Source of the DNA: Isoetes taiwanensis
Lineage: Eukaryota > Streptophyta > Lycopodiopsida > Isoetales > Isoetaceae
Direction: 5' to 3'
Assembly: GCA_021234155.1 (NCBI GenBank)
Contig: JAJEKV010000111.1
Span: 1,124,968-1,188,967, forward strand
DNA: 64,000 nucleotides
A model generated the notes under the pieces. That model was given only the letters and a program-made list of their open reading frames with translations. It searched no databases and was not told where the DNA came from. Shown here in pieces: positions 33,031 through 42,139 of this stretch; the first letter of the stretch is position 1; every line of letters starts with the position of its first letter. A program made the position numbers and the translations under genes.

Positions 33031-34085
33031 TCAATAATTCTCTGCCATCAAGACATCTCTCAGCCAATAAGAGTCTTTTCCTGTTGTGCCAATGACTTCA
33101 AAAGGCCCTTCCCAGAGATTTTCAAACTTGGATGCTATGTCTTCCCTTGCTTTATTCCATTTCAAAACTAACTCACTTGACTTCAGAGTACCTTGGAGTT
33201 TGTGAGCTGCTTTGAAAGCTGCAATATCCTTGGCCTTTTTTTATCATAACAGCATTATCTGCCTCATACCTATGCTCTTCCTGCTGCATTAATCTCACAT
33301 ACCTTCCCTTTAAAGCCTCATCCATTTCTAGATTTATCTGGTATGCCAATCTGAGTGATGGAAGTTCCAGTTCAATAGGTACTACTGACTCTATACCATA
33401 AACCAAACTAAAAGGTGTGTGTTTGATGGATGCTTTAATTGTGGTTCTATAGGCCCAAAGTGCATCATGGAGTTTTAGGTGCCAATCTTTCTTTGAAATG
33501 CTGATAGTCTTCTTCAGGATTGACTTGAGAACTGTGTTGGTTGACTTTGCTTGACCATTGCCTTGAGGGTAATAGGATGAGCTTTTAGTGTGTTTGACCT
33601 TGAGGGTAGCTAGCAACAATGCAATTGTTTGATTGATAAACTGACTTCCTCTATCAGAGACAATCTTAAAAGGAATGCCAAACCTGGCACAAATGTTTTC
33701 ATGGAGGAATCTTGCAGTAGCATAGGCATTTGCCTCCCTCAAGGGAATTGTTTCAGCCCACTTAGTGAAGTAATCTGTAGCTACAAGTATGAATTGATGT
33801 TGAGCCGAGGAAGGTGGATCTATTGGACCTATGAAATCTAAACCCCAAGTTTGAAAAGGTTCAGGAGAAGTTATAGCAGTGAGGGGAGCTGATTGCAAGG
33901 TTCTTCTACCAAAAAATTGGCATTTATGACAGCATTTTATAACATCATAACAATCTTTGAAAAGGGTAGGCCAAAAATATCCTGACCTCAAGATTTTCTT
34001 GGCAGTTGTGTCAGCAGCAAAATGTCCTCCACATATCCTCTCATGACACGCTTTGTCGATTGCAAAATGAGTAAGGAAATTTGAA
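33031..34085 (-). pseudogene. Integrase, main part (Ty3 element 2), catalytic Glu changed to Lys
   Basis: In transcript order: HERICGGHFAADTTAKKIL and RSGYFWPTLFKDCYD with KCCHKCQFFGRR (H-H-C-C zinc finger, 33890-34060). TWGLDFIGPIDPP (first catalytic Asp) and KIVSDRGSQFINQT (second Asp) follow, then YYPQGNGQAKSTNTVL, where the third catalytic residue, normally Glu, is Lys (codon AAG, + strand 33545-33547; 35 residues after the second Asp). DALWAYRTTIK and HTPFSLVYGIESVVPIELEL close the core. After a frameshift near 33175 the tail reads KFENLWEGPFEVIG, the GPF module, ending near 33031. The frame 33173-33991 is otherwise intact for 273 codons. Confidence 0.92.
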
Positions 34086-35155
34086 AAAATGCTAGCAATA
34101 AGAAAATTGCTAGGGGGAATATGGTGATCTTGAGAGAATTATCACGGCAATTGCAAGAAGCGATGGTGATAGTGAGAGTACCCAGCATACAGCGCGGGGA
34201 ACAAAAAGAAGAAAAGGAAAGTTGTAAAAGAGAACGAGGGAAGGACCCTTGGAATGGCAAGGAAGCCAAACAAAATCAACTCAAGGGATGGACCTTGAGA
34301 AATTACCATGTAAAGAAAACATGGATGGAAGGAGAAACGTAAGGGAACATGTGAGCAGTATTGGAAGCACAAGACATTGTTAGAAAAAAATGGCGTATGG
34401 AAGTCTTATGAGAAGCCTCCTAAGGAACGTAGGGGAGAATGTATGAGCAAGGGGCAAGAAGGAATTTTCTTATTATTGGCTATGATCTATGAAGAGGAGA
34501 AAAAATAAATGAAGGGTGGAGATTGATCAAGGAAGTTAAGGGAAAGGATAAGCCTAAATTAAAAAGGCACGTTAAGCAGAAACGGAGGAGCAGATCGAAG
34601 GAGATGCTGCCGTATTAAAGAGCAGGGGATCCGCCATGCCCTAACGGACCTGCTGCGCACAGAGGAGGGGAAAAGAAAATAAGATGAAAAGGGAAGAAGA
34701 TCAGGGAGAAATCGGCCTTAAGGGAACAGTGGGCGGTCAGATTCTTACAGAGGCAGCCGGTTTTATGGAAAGAAACCACAAGAGGAAAGCTAAACCCAGC
34801 AAATCGGCCTGTTGTACAGAATAATAGGCCGGAATTGAAAAAATCAAGAAAGGAAAGGGAAACCCAAGTGTGATTATGGTCTGCCAGGGCCCGGTTCTGG
34901 GAAAAAGCATGCATGGATCAGGCCGGATTTGATCAATATCAGGCCATGGCCATGCCAGAAATTACATCAGAATGCCGCCAGGGGTTGATTGGGAAGAAGC
35001 CGAAGCCATCTCTGCAAGATTCGATCCCAAAGACAGAAGGGCCGATCTTCTGCTGCAAAACGCAAAACAGAGAAGAAGAAAGAACAAAATTAAGGAAAAA
35101 ATAAAGCTCTTAAGAAAGAAAAAGTCTAATTATTTTAAAAACGTAATGGTAGTGG

Positions 35156-35225
35156 AGTTGGCAAGACCTTTGCTTCCTAATGGATAGGTGTCGGGTTCAA
35201 TTCCCTTCCAAGACCTTTTGCCAAA
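35156..35225 (+). other. Pol III box-like pair, possible SINE head
   Basis: GGTTCAATTCC at 35194-35204 matches the box B consensus GGTTCRANNCC, about 30 bp after a box-A-like AGTTGGCAAGA at 35156-35166. The sequence does not fold into a full tRNA cloverleaf (no matching acceptor stem). A tRNA-derived SINE head inside the solo LTR is possible; chance is also possible. Confidence 0.25.
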
Positions 35226-35449
35226 GGGTTGAACGCCTTTTTTGCCTGATGACGTGGCAAAGATGAGGTGGTAATATTTGGTGATGTGGCGACGTGGCAG
35301 GACCAGTGGCATGTGATGACATGGCAAGGTGCCACGAGGGCGATCCGCCTAGGTGGCATACGAAATTCAAGAGGTGTCCGACGCGTGGCGATGAGGAATG
35401 CGATGATGTGGTGATGGCGATGGACTGAGTGGCGAAGGGGTAGTTTGGA

Positions 35450-35506
35450 CTATAAATATGTGAGCCACGGTTGGGGCTTTTCCAACCAAAAATGAGTGCA
35501 ATAAAG
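35450..35506 (+). promoter_or_regulatory. LTR core promoter and poly(A) signal
   Basis: CTATAAATATG at 35450-35460 is a good TATA box and AATAAAG at 35500-35506 a plant-like polyadenylation signal about 45 bp downstream. The arrangement fits the U3-R junction of an LTR reading rightwards. Confidence 0.5.
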
Positions 35507-35599
35507 TTTGATCTTTTTGTTCTAATTTGGTGAGTCTTCTTCACTTGGCCTTCTTCTCTTTCGGGTTGCGGGGCTCAATAATCATTCGCCTCTTCATCA

Positions 35600-35785
35600 T
35601 CAACACATCTCAACAATACTCCCTCCTTTGTCAACCTTGCACAATACATCCTCAATGAGCCTGAATTTTTTGCATTTCTCCCTAAATCTCCTTTCTTGAC
35701 TGCTGCTCAAGTTCTTTGGCACTTCATTGTTGAAGATAATTTCTGATCTCACAATGCCAGTCCAAGTCTTGGGCATGAAAAGCAA
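35600..35785 (-). pseudogene. RNase H-integrase linker (Ty3 element 2)
   Basis: The frame reads IFNNEVPKNLSSSQERRFRE, KCKKFRLIEDVLCKVDKGG and SIVEM before the solo LTR. This matches the stretch before the integrase zinc finger in Tat-type elements (xxIxxYLxxxxxPxxxxxxxxRxxxxxAxxFxLxxxxLYxxxxxG). It is directly continued, after removal of the insertion, by the HERICGGHF finger, with an additional frame break. Confidence 0.7.
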
Positions 35786-36380
35786 CTAAGTTAGTAACAA
35801 AATCAACATCATTCAAACCATCTTGATCCTCGTGTTCAAATAGAACATAAGGCAGATATGCACTGGGATTCTCCACTAAATTCACAACTTTGATAGTAAT
35901 ATTATAGGTTTGAACTTTACAGGCCCATCTACACAACTTTGCTTTAGGATGTTTCTTTGCAAAAAGCAGTGACAAAGGATTCTGCCTCAATATAAACTTG
36001 TTGGCTATTTTGTAGCAAATGTCCCTGCCTCTCTATCAAAACATCAGAGCTACTGCACTGTTTTCCAATCTAGGATATCTTAGCTCGATTAATCGGACCA
36101 CATTTTACTAGCAAAAGCAATAACATGGTCTTCTTGCGGTAAAAAGTAACACCAATTGCCTTTTAGTAACACTTGTACAAGCTTTGAAAGGCTTTTTCAA
36201 ATCGGGGGTTTATTTGGGATGGAATTGCTGGATGGCATTAATGATTTTGTCAAAGGATTCATGACACTCTTCATTCCAATCAACCGCATTATGCTTGCTT
36301 TCACTCTTGGAAATTTCCCAACCTTTGTGAGGTTAGAAATTGGATTCATGGTGTGAGAAGTGAGGGACTACATTCTCGAA
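35724..36380 (-). pseudogene. Connected (canonical) RNase H of Ty3 element 2
   Basis: Downstream of RT the minus strand reads VIAFASKM (about 36110) and, after in-frame stops, RQNPLSLLFAKKHPKAKL, CRWACKVQTYNITIKV and ENPSAYLPYVLFEHEDQ (35820-35990). These match the late part of Ty3 RNase H (Dxx(P)L..L..., RWxxxLQxYxxxI, NxxADxLSR). The catalytic Asp before NPLSLL is lost or frame-shifted (Arg-Gln here). Several stops make this domain the most decayed of the polyprotein, whereas the additional RNase H upstream of RT keeps its full catalytic set. Confidence 0.7.
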
Positions 36381-36388
36381 AAAACTAG

Positions 36389-37290
36389 TCATTCCATGAA
36401 GCTTTTACCTATTTGAGTGTTTTGGGGAGGTGCTAACTTTTTCAAAACCTCAACCTTAGCTTCAACCACTTGAATGCCTTTTGTAGACACAACATACCCA
36501 AGCAATTCTCCTCTTGAACACAAGAAAACGCATTTCTTTGGATTTAAACTGACTCCCCCTTTTTTGCACAAGGCAAATAACTTGGTTAGAACATCAAAAT
36601 GACTTTTGAGGGAGGTTCCTAAGCAAAGATCATCCAAGAAGACACAAAAAGCATTAGTAGGCATGTCTTTGAAAATGGTGTCCATAGCTCTTTGGAAAGT
36701 TGCAGATGCATTCATTAATCCAAAGGGCATCCTTTTCATGGCAAATGTTCTCCATGGTGTGATAAATGAAGTCTTTGGCTGATCCTCCTCCTTTATGCTT
36801 ATTTGATTAAAACCTGAGAAACCATCCAAGAAAGAATATATGTCTTTACCTGCAACAGCATGCAAAACTTCTTCTAAAAAATGGCAAAGGGTAGCAAAAT
36901 GGTAGCTTTATTTAAATCCCTATAGTCAATGCAAATCCTTATGGTTTTATTTTTCTTTTCTACTGGGACAATGCAAGATAGCCATTCAAGGTTTAGAATC
37001 TCTGCAATCACACCTGCATCCTTCATTTTATATAACTTCTCTTTAATTAGGCCTAGCAAGGATGCATTAATTCTTCTGAGTTTGTGTCGCATAGGCTTCA
37101 TACCTTCTTTAATTTTTATCTCAAACTCACAAATACTTCTGTCAACACCAACCAACTCATCATAGTCCCAAGCAAAAATATCCTTCCAATCATCAAAGAA
37201 ATTAGTGACAAAGGTATTATCTTCTTCCTTGAACAAATCTCCAACATACAGAACTCTATCTAAACCTTTCTTGTTCAATTTGATTTCCTT
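36389..37290 (-). pseudogene. Reverse transcriptase (Ty3 element 2)
   Basis: Two frames join here. 36874-37278 reads WKDIFAWDYDELVGVDRSIC, KPMRHKLRRINASLL, KMKDAGVIAE, CIVPVEKKNKTIRICIDYRD and LNKAT. 36389-36865 reads HAVAGKDIYSFLDGFSGFNQ, ISIKEEDQPKTSFI, MPFGLMNASATFQRAM, NAFCVFLDDLCLGT and KCVFLCSRGELLGYVVSTKG. Catalytic boxes are present; the YxDD box reads FLDD. A small deletion and frame change near 36870 removes the stretch between LNKAT and HAVAG. The N-terminal side is fused through one frameshift to the additional RNase H. Confidence 0.93.
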
Positions 37291-37292
37291 TA

Positions 37293-37883
37293 CTATTTTT
37301 CCTCACTAGCATTGATTACCAGAATTGGATATAGTTGTTGTAGGTCTTTCTTCTCCAGTTCTTCCTCTTGAATTGCTCCTTCAGTTAAGCGCTCGAGAAG
37401 AACACTTTTGCAAAGTGCATCAGCTTCACCATTCTGTTCCCTTGGTACATGACAGAGCCTCCAAATTTTGAAATTCTTCAACTCACACATAGCTTGATCT
37501 CTAAGCAAGATCATCTCTTCATTCTTAAAGCGATATTCACCCAATATTTGCACGCAAACAAGTTGAGAATCCCCAAAGATAACAACTTCATCAATATTCA
37601 AATTCTTTGCCTCTTGGAGACCTACTATCAAAGCCTTGTATTCTGCCATATTTGAGGTTGTATTTGGAAAAATTCTGCCTACTTTTGCAAGCAATCTATT
37701 GGAAGAATCTTTGAGAATAGCAACAGATGAGGCCACACTCAGTCTTTTAGAAACACCACCATCAAACCATAAGTAAGCAAAGTTATTTTGTTTTGTCAAT
37801 GCTAGTTGAATGGGGAGCTCCAAGTTGGGTACTTGATTGCTTGCATTTAATTCAAACTCTCTACATGGATTCGACATCAGCAT
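37293..37883 (-). CDS. Additional RNase H domain upstream of RT (Ty3 element 2)
   Basis: Intact 196-codon frame. After an approx. 40-residue linker it reads YLWFDGGVSK (Asp 1), SNMAEYKALIVGLQEAKNL (Glu), VVIFGDSQLVCVQILGEY (Asp 2) and CHVPREQNGEADALCKSV (Asp 3): the complete D-E-D-D set of RNase HI. The NNxAEYxALxxGL and VPRExNxEADxL forms resemble the archaeal-type RNase H (aRH) of plant Tat retrotransposons. It would remove RNA from RNA-DNA hybrids. It lies between protease and RT; the end NASEE runs into KIVKEIKLNKKG of the RT frame after a one-base shift. The usual order places aRH after the connected RNase H. Confidence 0.88.
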   Translation of the reverse strand: MLMSNPCREFELNASNQVPNLELPIQLALTKQNNFAYLWFDGGVSKRLSVASSVAILKDSSNRLLAKVGRIFPNTTSNMAEYKALIVGLQEAKNLNIDEVVIFGDSQLVCVQILGEYRFKNEEMILLRDQAMCELKNFKIWRLCHVPREQNGEADALCKSVLLERLTEGAIQEEELEKKDLQQLYPILVINASEEK

Positions 37884-37889
37884 CTCCTT

Positions 37890-38330
37890 TCTATGAAATT
37901 TAAGGCCTCAAATTCACCCATAGCCATTGCCTTCCCAAAAGCAAATCATATATCTCTGACTTGTCTTCTATCCCTTCAAAAGCAACCACAACAAAGTTAG
38001 CTGCAACAATTATACCCTCAACATCAATAGGCATCTGACTATTCCCACATGGTTAATCTTTGTATTGGAGAAAGATTTTAAAACCATTGGAGCTTTCTTA
38101 TCTCAAGGCCACATACTCATGACATGATGAGGCATAACATTCCAAAGATGATCCCCCATCGGTAGGACCTTGGTCAAGATTTTTTTGCCCGGTTAAAACA
38201 AATGCGGTGAAAGCCCCTAGGTCATAATCCTCCGAATAAGCATCGTTCCTCAATATGATTAGTCGAGCAAACTCATCCTCTTTGGTTTTAATTGAGCCGC
38301 TTCTTTCTGTAGGATGGAGCTATCTTGAAG
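37890..38330 (-). pseudogene. Aspartic protease C-terminal part (Ty3 element 2)
   Basis: The minus strand at 37905-38030 reads PIDVEGIIVAANFVVAFEGI then EDKSEIYDLLLGRQWLW, the Ile-Leu-Gly-Arg-x-Trp box near the C terminus of retroviral-type proteases in plant Ty3 elements. Upstream (38040-38330) frames are broken and the DTG/DSG catalytic triad is not convincingly seen. It lies between nucleocapsid and the additional RNase H as expected for gag-pol cleavage. Confidence 0.65.
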
Positions 38331-38336
38331 CGAGAG

Positions 38337-39029
38337 TTAGCAAGTCAACATGATTTTAGAGTTTTTTAGCAAATACTCAAAGTCCTCACTATCTTTATCC
38401 TTTTTCAAATATTTTTGAACAGACGGAGGAGGTACAACCATATTTTGCTCAATTTCCTTGTGTTTTACAGCATTCACTTCATCATTGGCACGTGTTGGCT
38501 CTTTTTCCTTTGCATTGTTCATTCCTCTAGTATGCACAGCCATAATCTCCTCCTGTTTTTCAATTTCCTGCACAAATCTGATGGAAGCATTTTGTTCATT
38601 AGGCTTAGATTTTTCTTGCCTAGCAAAATACTCTTTCACACTACATCTATCTTCATAATGTCCTACAGCTTTGCAAAAGGCACACACAGGGGATTCCTTA
38701 CCAAAATGCCCTCTTTTACCACATCTTGTACAAGGCATGTACCAACTGTAATCAAATGAGTGAGAATTTCTCGAACAATGAGCACAGGGTGGATAAATCT
38801 TCTTCTCAAACTTTGAATTCTTCATCTCTTGAAGTTGCTTGGTTATCTCTATTAAGGCCTCTGAGATTTTAGTGATCTCAGCTCTCACATCTGCAGCAGG
38901 ACTCTTAGCATCCTCCAACTTTGTTTTTTTCTTTTCCTTTTGAATAGCATAAACTGGCACAGGTCCTGGTCCCATGTGTTCTTGTTCATAATCTGGAAAA
39001 AAGGGATCATGAGGTGGAATGGATGTCAT
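38337..39029 (-). CDS. Gag nucleocapsid with three zinc knuckle-like motifs (Ty3 element 2)
   Basis: Intact 230-codon frame. The head (residues 1-80) is acidic, ending in a helix with LIEITKQLQEMKN. Around residues 82-130 three Cys-rich motifs follow in series: CAHCSRNSH...C, CTRCGKRGH...C and CAFCKAVGHYEDRC. Only the last has canonical C-x2-C-x4-H-x4-C spacing; the first two have longer His-to-Cys distances and share boundary cysteines. A charged tail follows (PNEQNASIRFVQEIEKQEEI). Such knuckles bind genomic RNA for packaging. Capsid lies upstream at 39059-39394 in another frame. Confidence 0.85.
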   Translation of the reverse strand: MTSIPPHDPFFPDYEQEHMGPGPVPVYAIQKEKKKTKLEDAKSPAADVRAEITKISEALIEITKQLQEMKNSKFEKKIYPPCAHCSRNSHSFDYSWYMPCTRCGKRGHFGKESPVCAFCKAVGHYEDRCSVKEYFARQEKSKPNEQNASIRFVQEIEKQEEIMAVHTRGMNNAKEKEPTRANDEVNAVKHKEIEQNMVVPPPSVQKYLKKDKDSEDFEYLLKNSKIMLTC

Positions 39030-39058
39030 CCGGTAAGTAGGAGATCATATCCGCAATT

Positions 39059-39830
39059 TTAGGTGGCTTTAGTGAAGGCCTTATGTATTGTGTCAAAACC
39101 TTCTTGTTTTTTAATCTTTAGCATCTTCCTGTGTATTCTTAGTCTACTGCTTAAGCCTCTGATAAAAGATGCCACAAGATGCAGAGTATGGTTAGGAACT
39201 TGATTGATTTGACACTTGACAAGATAAAGATTAAACCTTTCCACATACTGATGAACATCTCCCATGTTTAATATGAAAGGTTTGCAAATCAAAAGATCAA
39301 ATCTTATAGGATCCAAAAGCTTACCAAACCCTTGCCAAGAATTTCTTGACCAATTCATCCCAAGATTTAGCTCTAAACTCATAACATAAGCCAAGCTCTA
39401 ACCTCATCATTCTTGAAACATTTTTTTAAACTCGAGAGAACTTGCAACCTTTCTTGTGTCCATATTCTTGGTAATACTCTTCAAAAGTCTTTAGAAAATT
39501 GTTAGCATTCATGCTTGGATCAAAGGTAGGAACAAGGATTGGCATGTTCAACTCAAAGTAATGGCAAGGCATACCCGAAGTTTGCTTGTATAGTCACAAA
39601 AGAGGTGCTGTAGCGGAGGCTTCATGCTTCTCCGTGCTTTAGCATGCTTCGAGATGTTTCATTAGTTCTCATAGGAGAGTTCAGATTCAGGAAAAGATCC
39701 CTTGGGACCTCCAAAAATGTTGAAGGTGTTCCTAGCAAAACCTTCAACCTCAAAAATTTTAGAACCTCCGGTGCTTAAGGCAACCACTCCTCTGTGAGAA
39801 AAAATCCAAAAAGAATGCTTAAACAATTGC
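39059..39830 (-). pseudogene. Gag capsid region (Ty3 element 2)
   Basis: The frame 39059-39394 reads WSRNSWQGFGKLLDPIRFDL then HQYVERFNLYLVKCQINQVP and LHLVASFIRGLSSRLRIHRK. The spacing of Phe-x2-Leu and hxxFIRGL resembles the C-terminal capsid helices (YxxxFxxLxxxxP...hxxFhxGL) of plant Ty3 Gag. Upstream (39400-39830) further capsid-like pieces (FLKTFEEYYQEYGHKKGCKF type) occur in other frames. The start codon was not determined. The protein would build the particle shell. Confidence 0.6.
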
Positions 39831-39834
39831 CCGG

Positions 39835-40372
39835 TTTAGCTTTCCACGGAAGGGTAAAAGTCCGCCTTTACAAAGAAAGTATATCAAATGCAAACCAAAG
39901 GGATTTTTGATCATGATTCTTGTTTCCATAGTTGCACAAGACCTTGAAGTACCTTGGGACAAAAGTCGAAAAAAGACTTTGATAAGGGCAGATTTGCCAA
40001 ACAAGCACTTCACGTCGGGTCATTGGTCAATATCCCGCAGAGAGCTAGATTTCAAAACTTCGATCTGGTGCTTTCTTTTTGGGATCTAATGCTTTTGCCT
40101 TCTCCCAAAATGTCTACACACAATGATCCTTGATGGTCTTTGCAAGAAGAGATCTACTTTTTGGGGTTTTGATTTTTGAAATGGATGAATGTCACAAGAT
40201 GTGAACAGAAGCGAAAATATGGTTTTGCTTGGTAGTATAAATGCAACTTTTTGCCTTTTTATGCAATATCCATGCATGCCATGACCAACTAAAGACTCTA
40301 AGAATTTTTTATGATTGCTGTTGGAGCAATGAGCAGATTTATGCTTCAATGACCCTAAGTATAGACTCAGAT
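39835..40372 (-). other. Leader between 5' LTR and gag (Ty3 element 2)
   Basis: Transcript-sense leader with no ORF of note. Directly next to the LTR edge the minus strand reads GATCTGAGTCTATACTTAGG; this does not match the initiator-Met tRNA primer site (TGGTATCAGAGC), so the primer tRNA is unknown. Confidence 0.4.
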
Positions 40373-42122
40373 CTGTGATGATCGATCAAACAAATGTTAT
40401 AGCCATCAAATGCTTGTATTTTAGGTGTCTAAATGCGATGCTTGAACTGCTCCTTTCTTCAGAATGATATGGAAGGGATAATTATGCACGCAAAATGAAT
40501 TCTATCACCAGATAGATAAGGAACACTCATAATCTTAATAACAAGGCTCGGATTTTCATTTGAATCAGGTTCGCACAGGCAAACAATATCGATCCCAAGC
40601 TCTAAGTCTTGGGCACAGGATCAAATAGATATACAATCAAGGAATTAGATGAATTTGTCAGCATCCAAGTTGGGAATATCAAGTGTGGAAGGCTGAGACC
40701 AAACTCCAAATATGCAAGCTTGGCCCTTCTTCAAGGTAATCAATCTTTTTTACCTCAAAGCCCTCGATCTTCTCTCGGCACAAAAGCCGCTTTTTAAAAT
40801 TTTCGCCCTAGAGCCATGATTGAGTGGTTATTCCAATGTGCCAGGATCTTGGCGTTACAGAGTATTAGGGTTCTTGGCAATTCAAACACAATATCCCACA
40901 GTCAAATTTGATCAGAAGTCTAGTATATAACAAATAATAAATCGATTATTTATAAGATTTACGCAGAATATCCACGTGGCCTCGGTACCTTCATCACCCC
41001 ACATGCCCTGGATGTTCCACGTGGCAAGGGGTGATTGGCTAAGGGAAAATAGGCTTTGGAGGGGAGGGGGTAGATAGGAAAATTTGTTTTAAACATAGGC
41101 CAAAGGCGATTCCAAGAAATTGAATTTGGAGGGCAAGAGAACGATTTTTTTTATTTATTTTTTTTTCAAAAGGAATCTATGCTCTAGAAGATTCTGTGAA
41201 TCTTTCTTTTGTAAATGAGCACTTTCAAAATTTGGCCTCCTTATGTATAAGAGAGCACATTATTGGCACGTAATGGTGACATGGTGTCAAGTGTGGTGAG
41301 TCAAATGACTTCATTAAGAATATTTTTTCTAGTCAAACTTGATGAGGTGGACATGATGTGTGACATGTGGATGATGATGGAGGTGTTGGTGATGATGTGG
41401 CACAATGATGTGTCTCTCTCATGGATTCAAACATGTGATTTGAAGAACTTTTTGCAAAAAAAAATAGAATTTCAATGTGGTGACACGTGTATGGTGTGAC
41501 ATGGCAATGTGGGTGATATGTATGGTGACTTGCCTCTTTTGGGCTATTGTCATAGGTCAATTTAGGCACAAAATGCATGAAATGTACTTAGGCAAATTTT
41601 GATTTTGGGTGTTTCCTTAGGAATTTTTCCATTCTCTCTCCTATTTTTGGCGTATAGGGAGAGGAAGTTGATCTTTGACCATATGTATGACCAAAGTCAA
41701 GTGGAATTTTTGTGCTTTGAATGATATGGTAATGGCATGGCAAGTGTAGGGGAATGTGAATGGCGCTTTTGACTAGAAGAAAAAATCTTCAAGGCCAAAA
41801 TTTGACTTGGGAGATGAAATAGGCATGGCATTAGAGATCTCATGAGAGCATTTCTTCATGGCAAAGGGTATGAGGATGTGGTATGGGAATCAAAGGGTGT
41901 AATCATGCTAAGAACTCAAATGATAAAGATCACATACCAAGAACTCTTCTGCTGGGTCTTCAATTTCTTCAAACTTGCTTGATTCTCCTTCATGCCTGCT
42001 CTCAGTGGTGGACCCAAGTCAACGTCCTACCTTGCTCTTCAAAGTCTTCAAAGTGTGCAAGTGAATTCTCCTTGTGTCTCTAAATTCAACCGTGAGTGTA
42101 TATAAGATGTAAATGTGCCTTG
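40373..42122 (-). repeat. 5' LTR of Ty3 element 2
   Basis: Direct-repeat partner of 30233-32107. The two LTRs differ throughout by substitutions and many 1-10 bp indels, indicating an old insertion (or low consensus quality). This copy lacks about 100 bp around 40790 and has a TTGGTGATGATG expansion near 41390. Confidence 0.85.
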
Positions 42123-42139
42123 TTTTCCAGCGCCGCCAG

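Larger units (their letters stand above)
34131..35605 (+). mobile_element. Solo LTR (1,475 bp) inserted in the element-2 integrase
   Basis: The integrase reading is interrupted between VDKGGSIVEM (35605 side) and the HERICGGHF finger (34.05 kb) by unrelated sequence. On the plus strand it begins TGAGAGAATTATCACGG and ends CTTCATCATCAACA, giving TG...CA ends. Flanking 5-mers are GATCT (34126-34130) and CATCT (35606-35610), a target duplication with one mismatch. A TATA box (35450-35460) and AATAAAG (35500) near the right end fit plus orientation. No second LTR or internal genes, so recombination probably removed them. Confidence 0.7.
30233..42122 (-). mobile_element. Ty3/gypsy LTR retrotransposon 2, near complete, dual RNase H
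   Basis: Long direct repeats at 30233-32107 and 40373-42122 flank a minus-strand gag-pol. Order in transcript sense: gag capsid (39.4 kb), zinc fingers (38.7), protease (38.1), RNase H with four catalytic acids (37.6), RT (37.2-36.4), connected RNase H (36.3-35.7), integrase (35.8-33.03, split by a solo LTR). A second, non-connected RNase H is the hallmark of the plant Tat lineage, but there it normally follows the connected one. Outer boundaries are where the two repeats stop matching and are uncertain by tens of bases; target duplications were not resolved. Confidence 0.9.
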
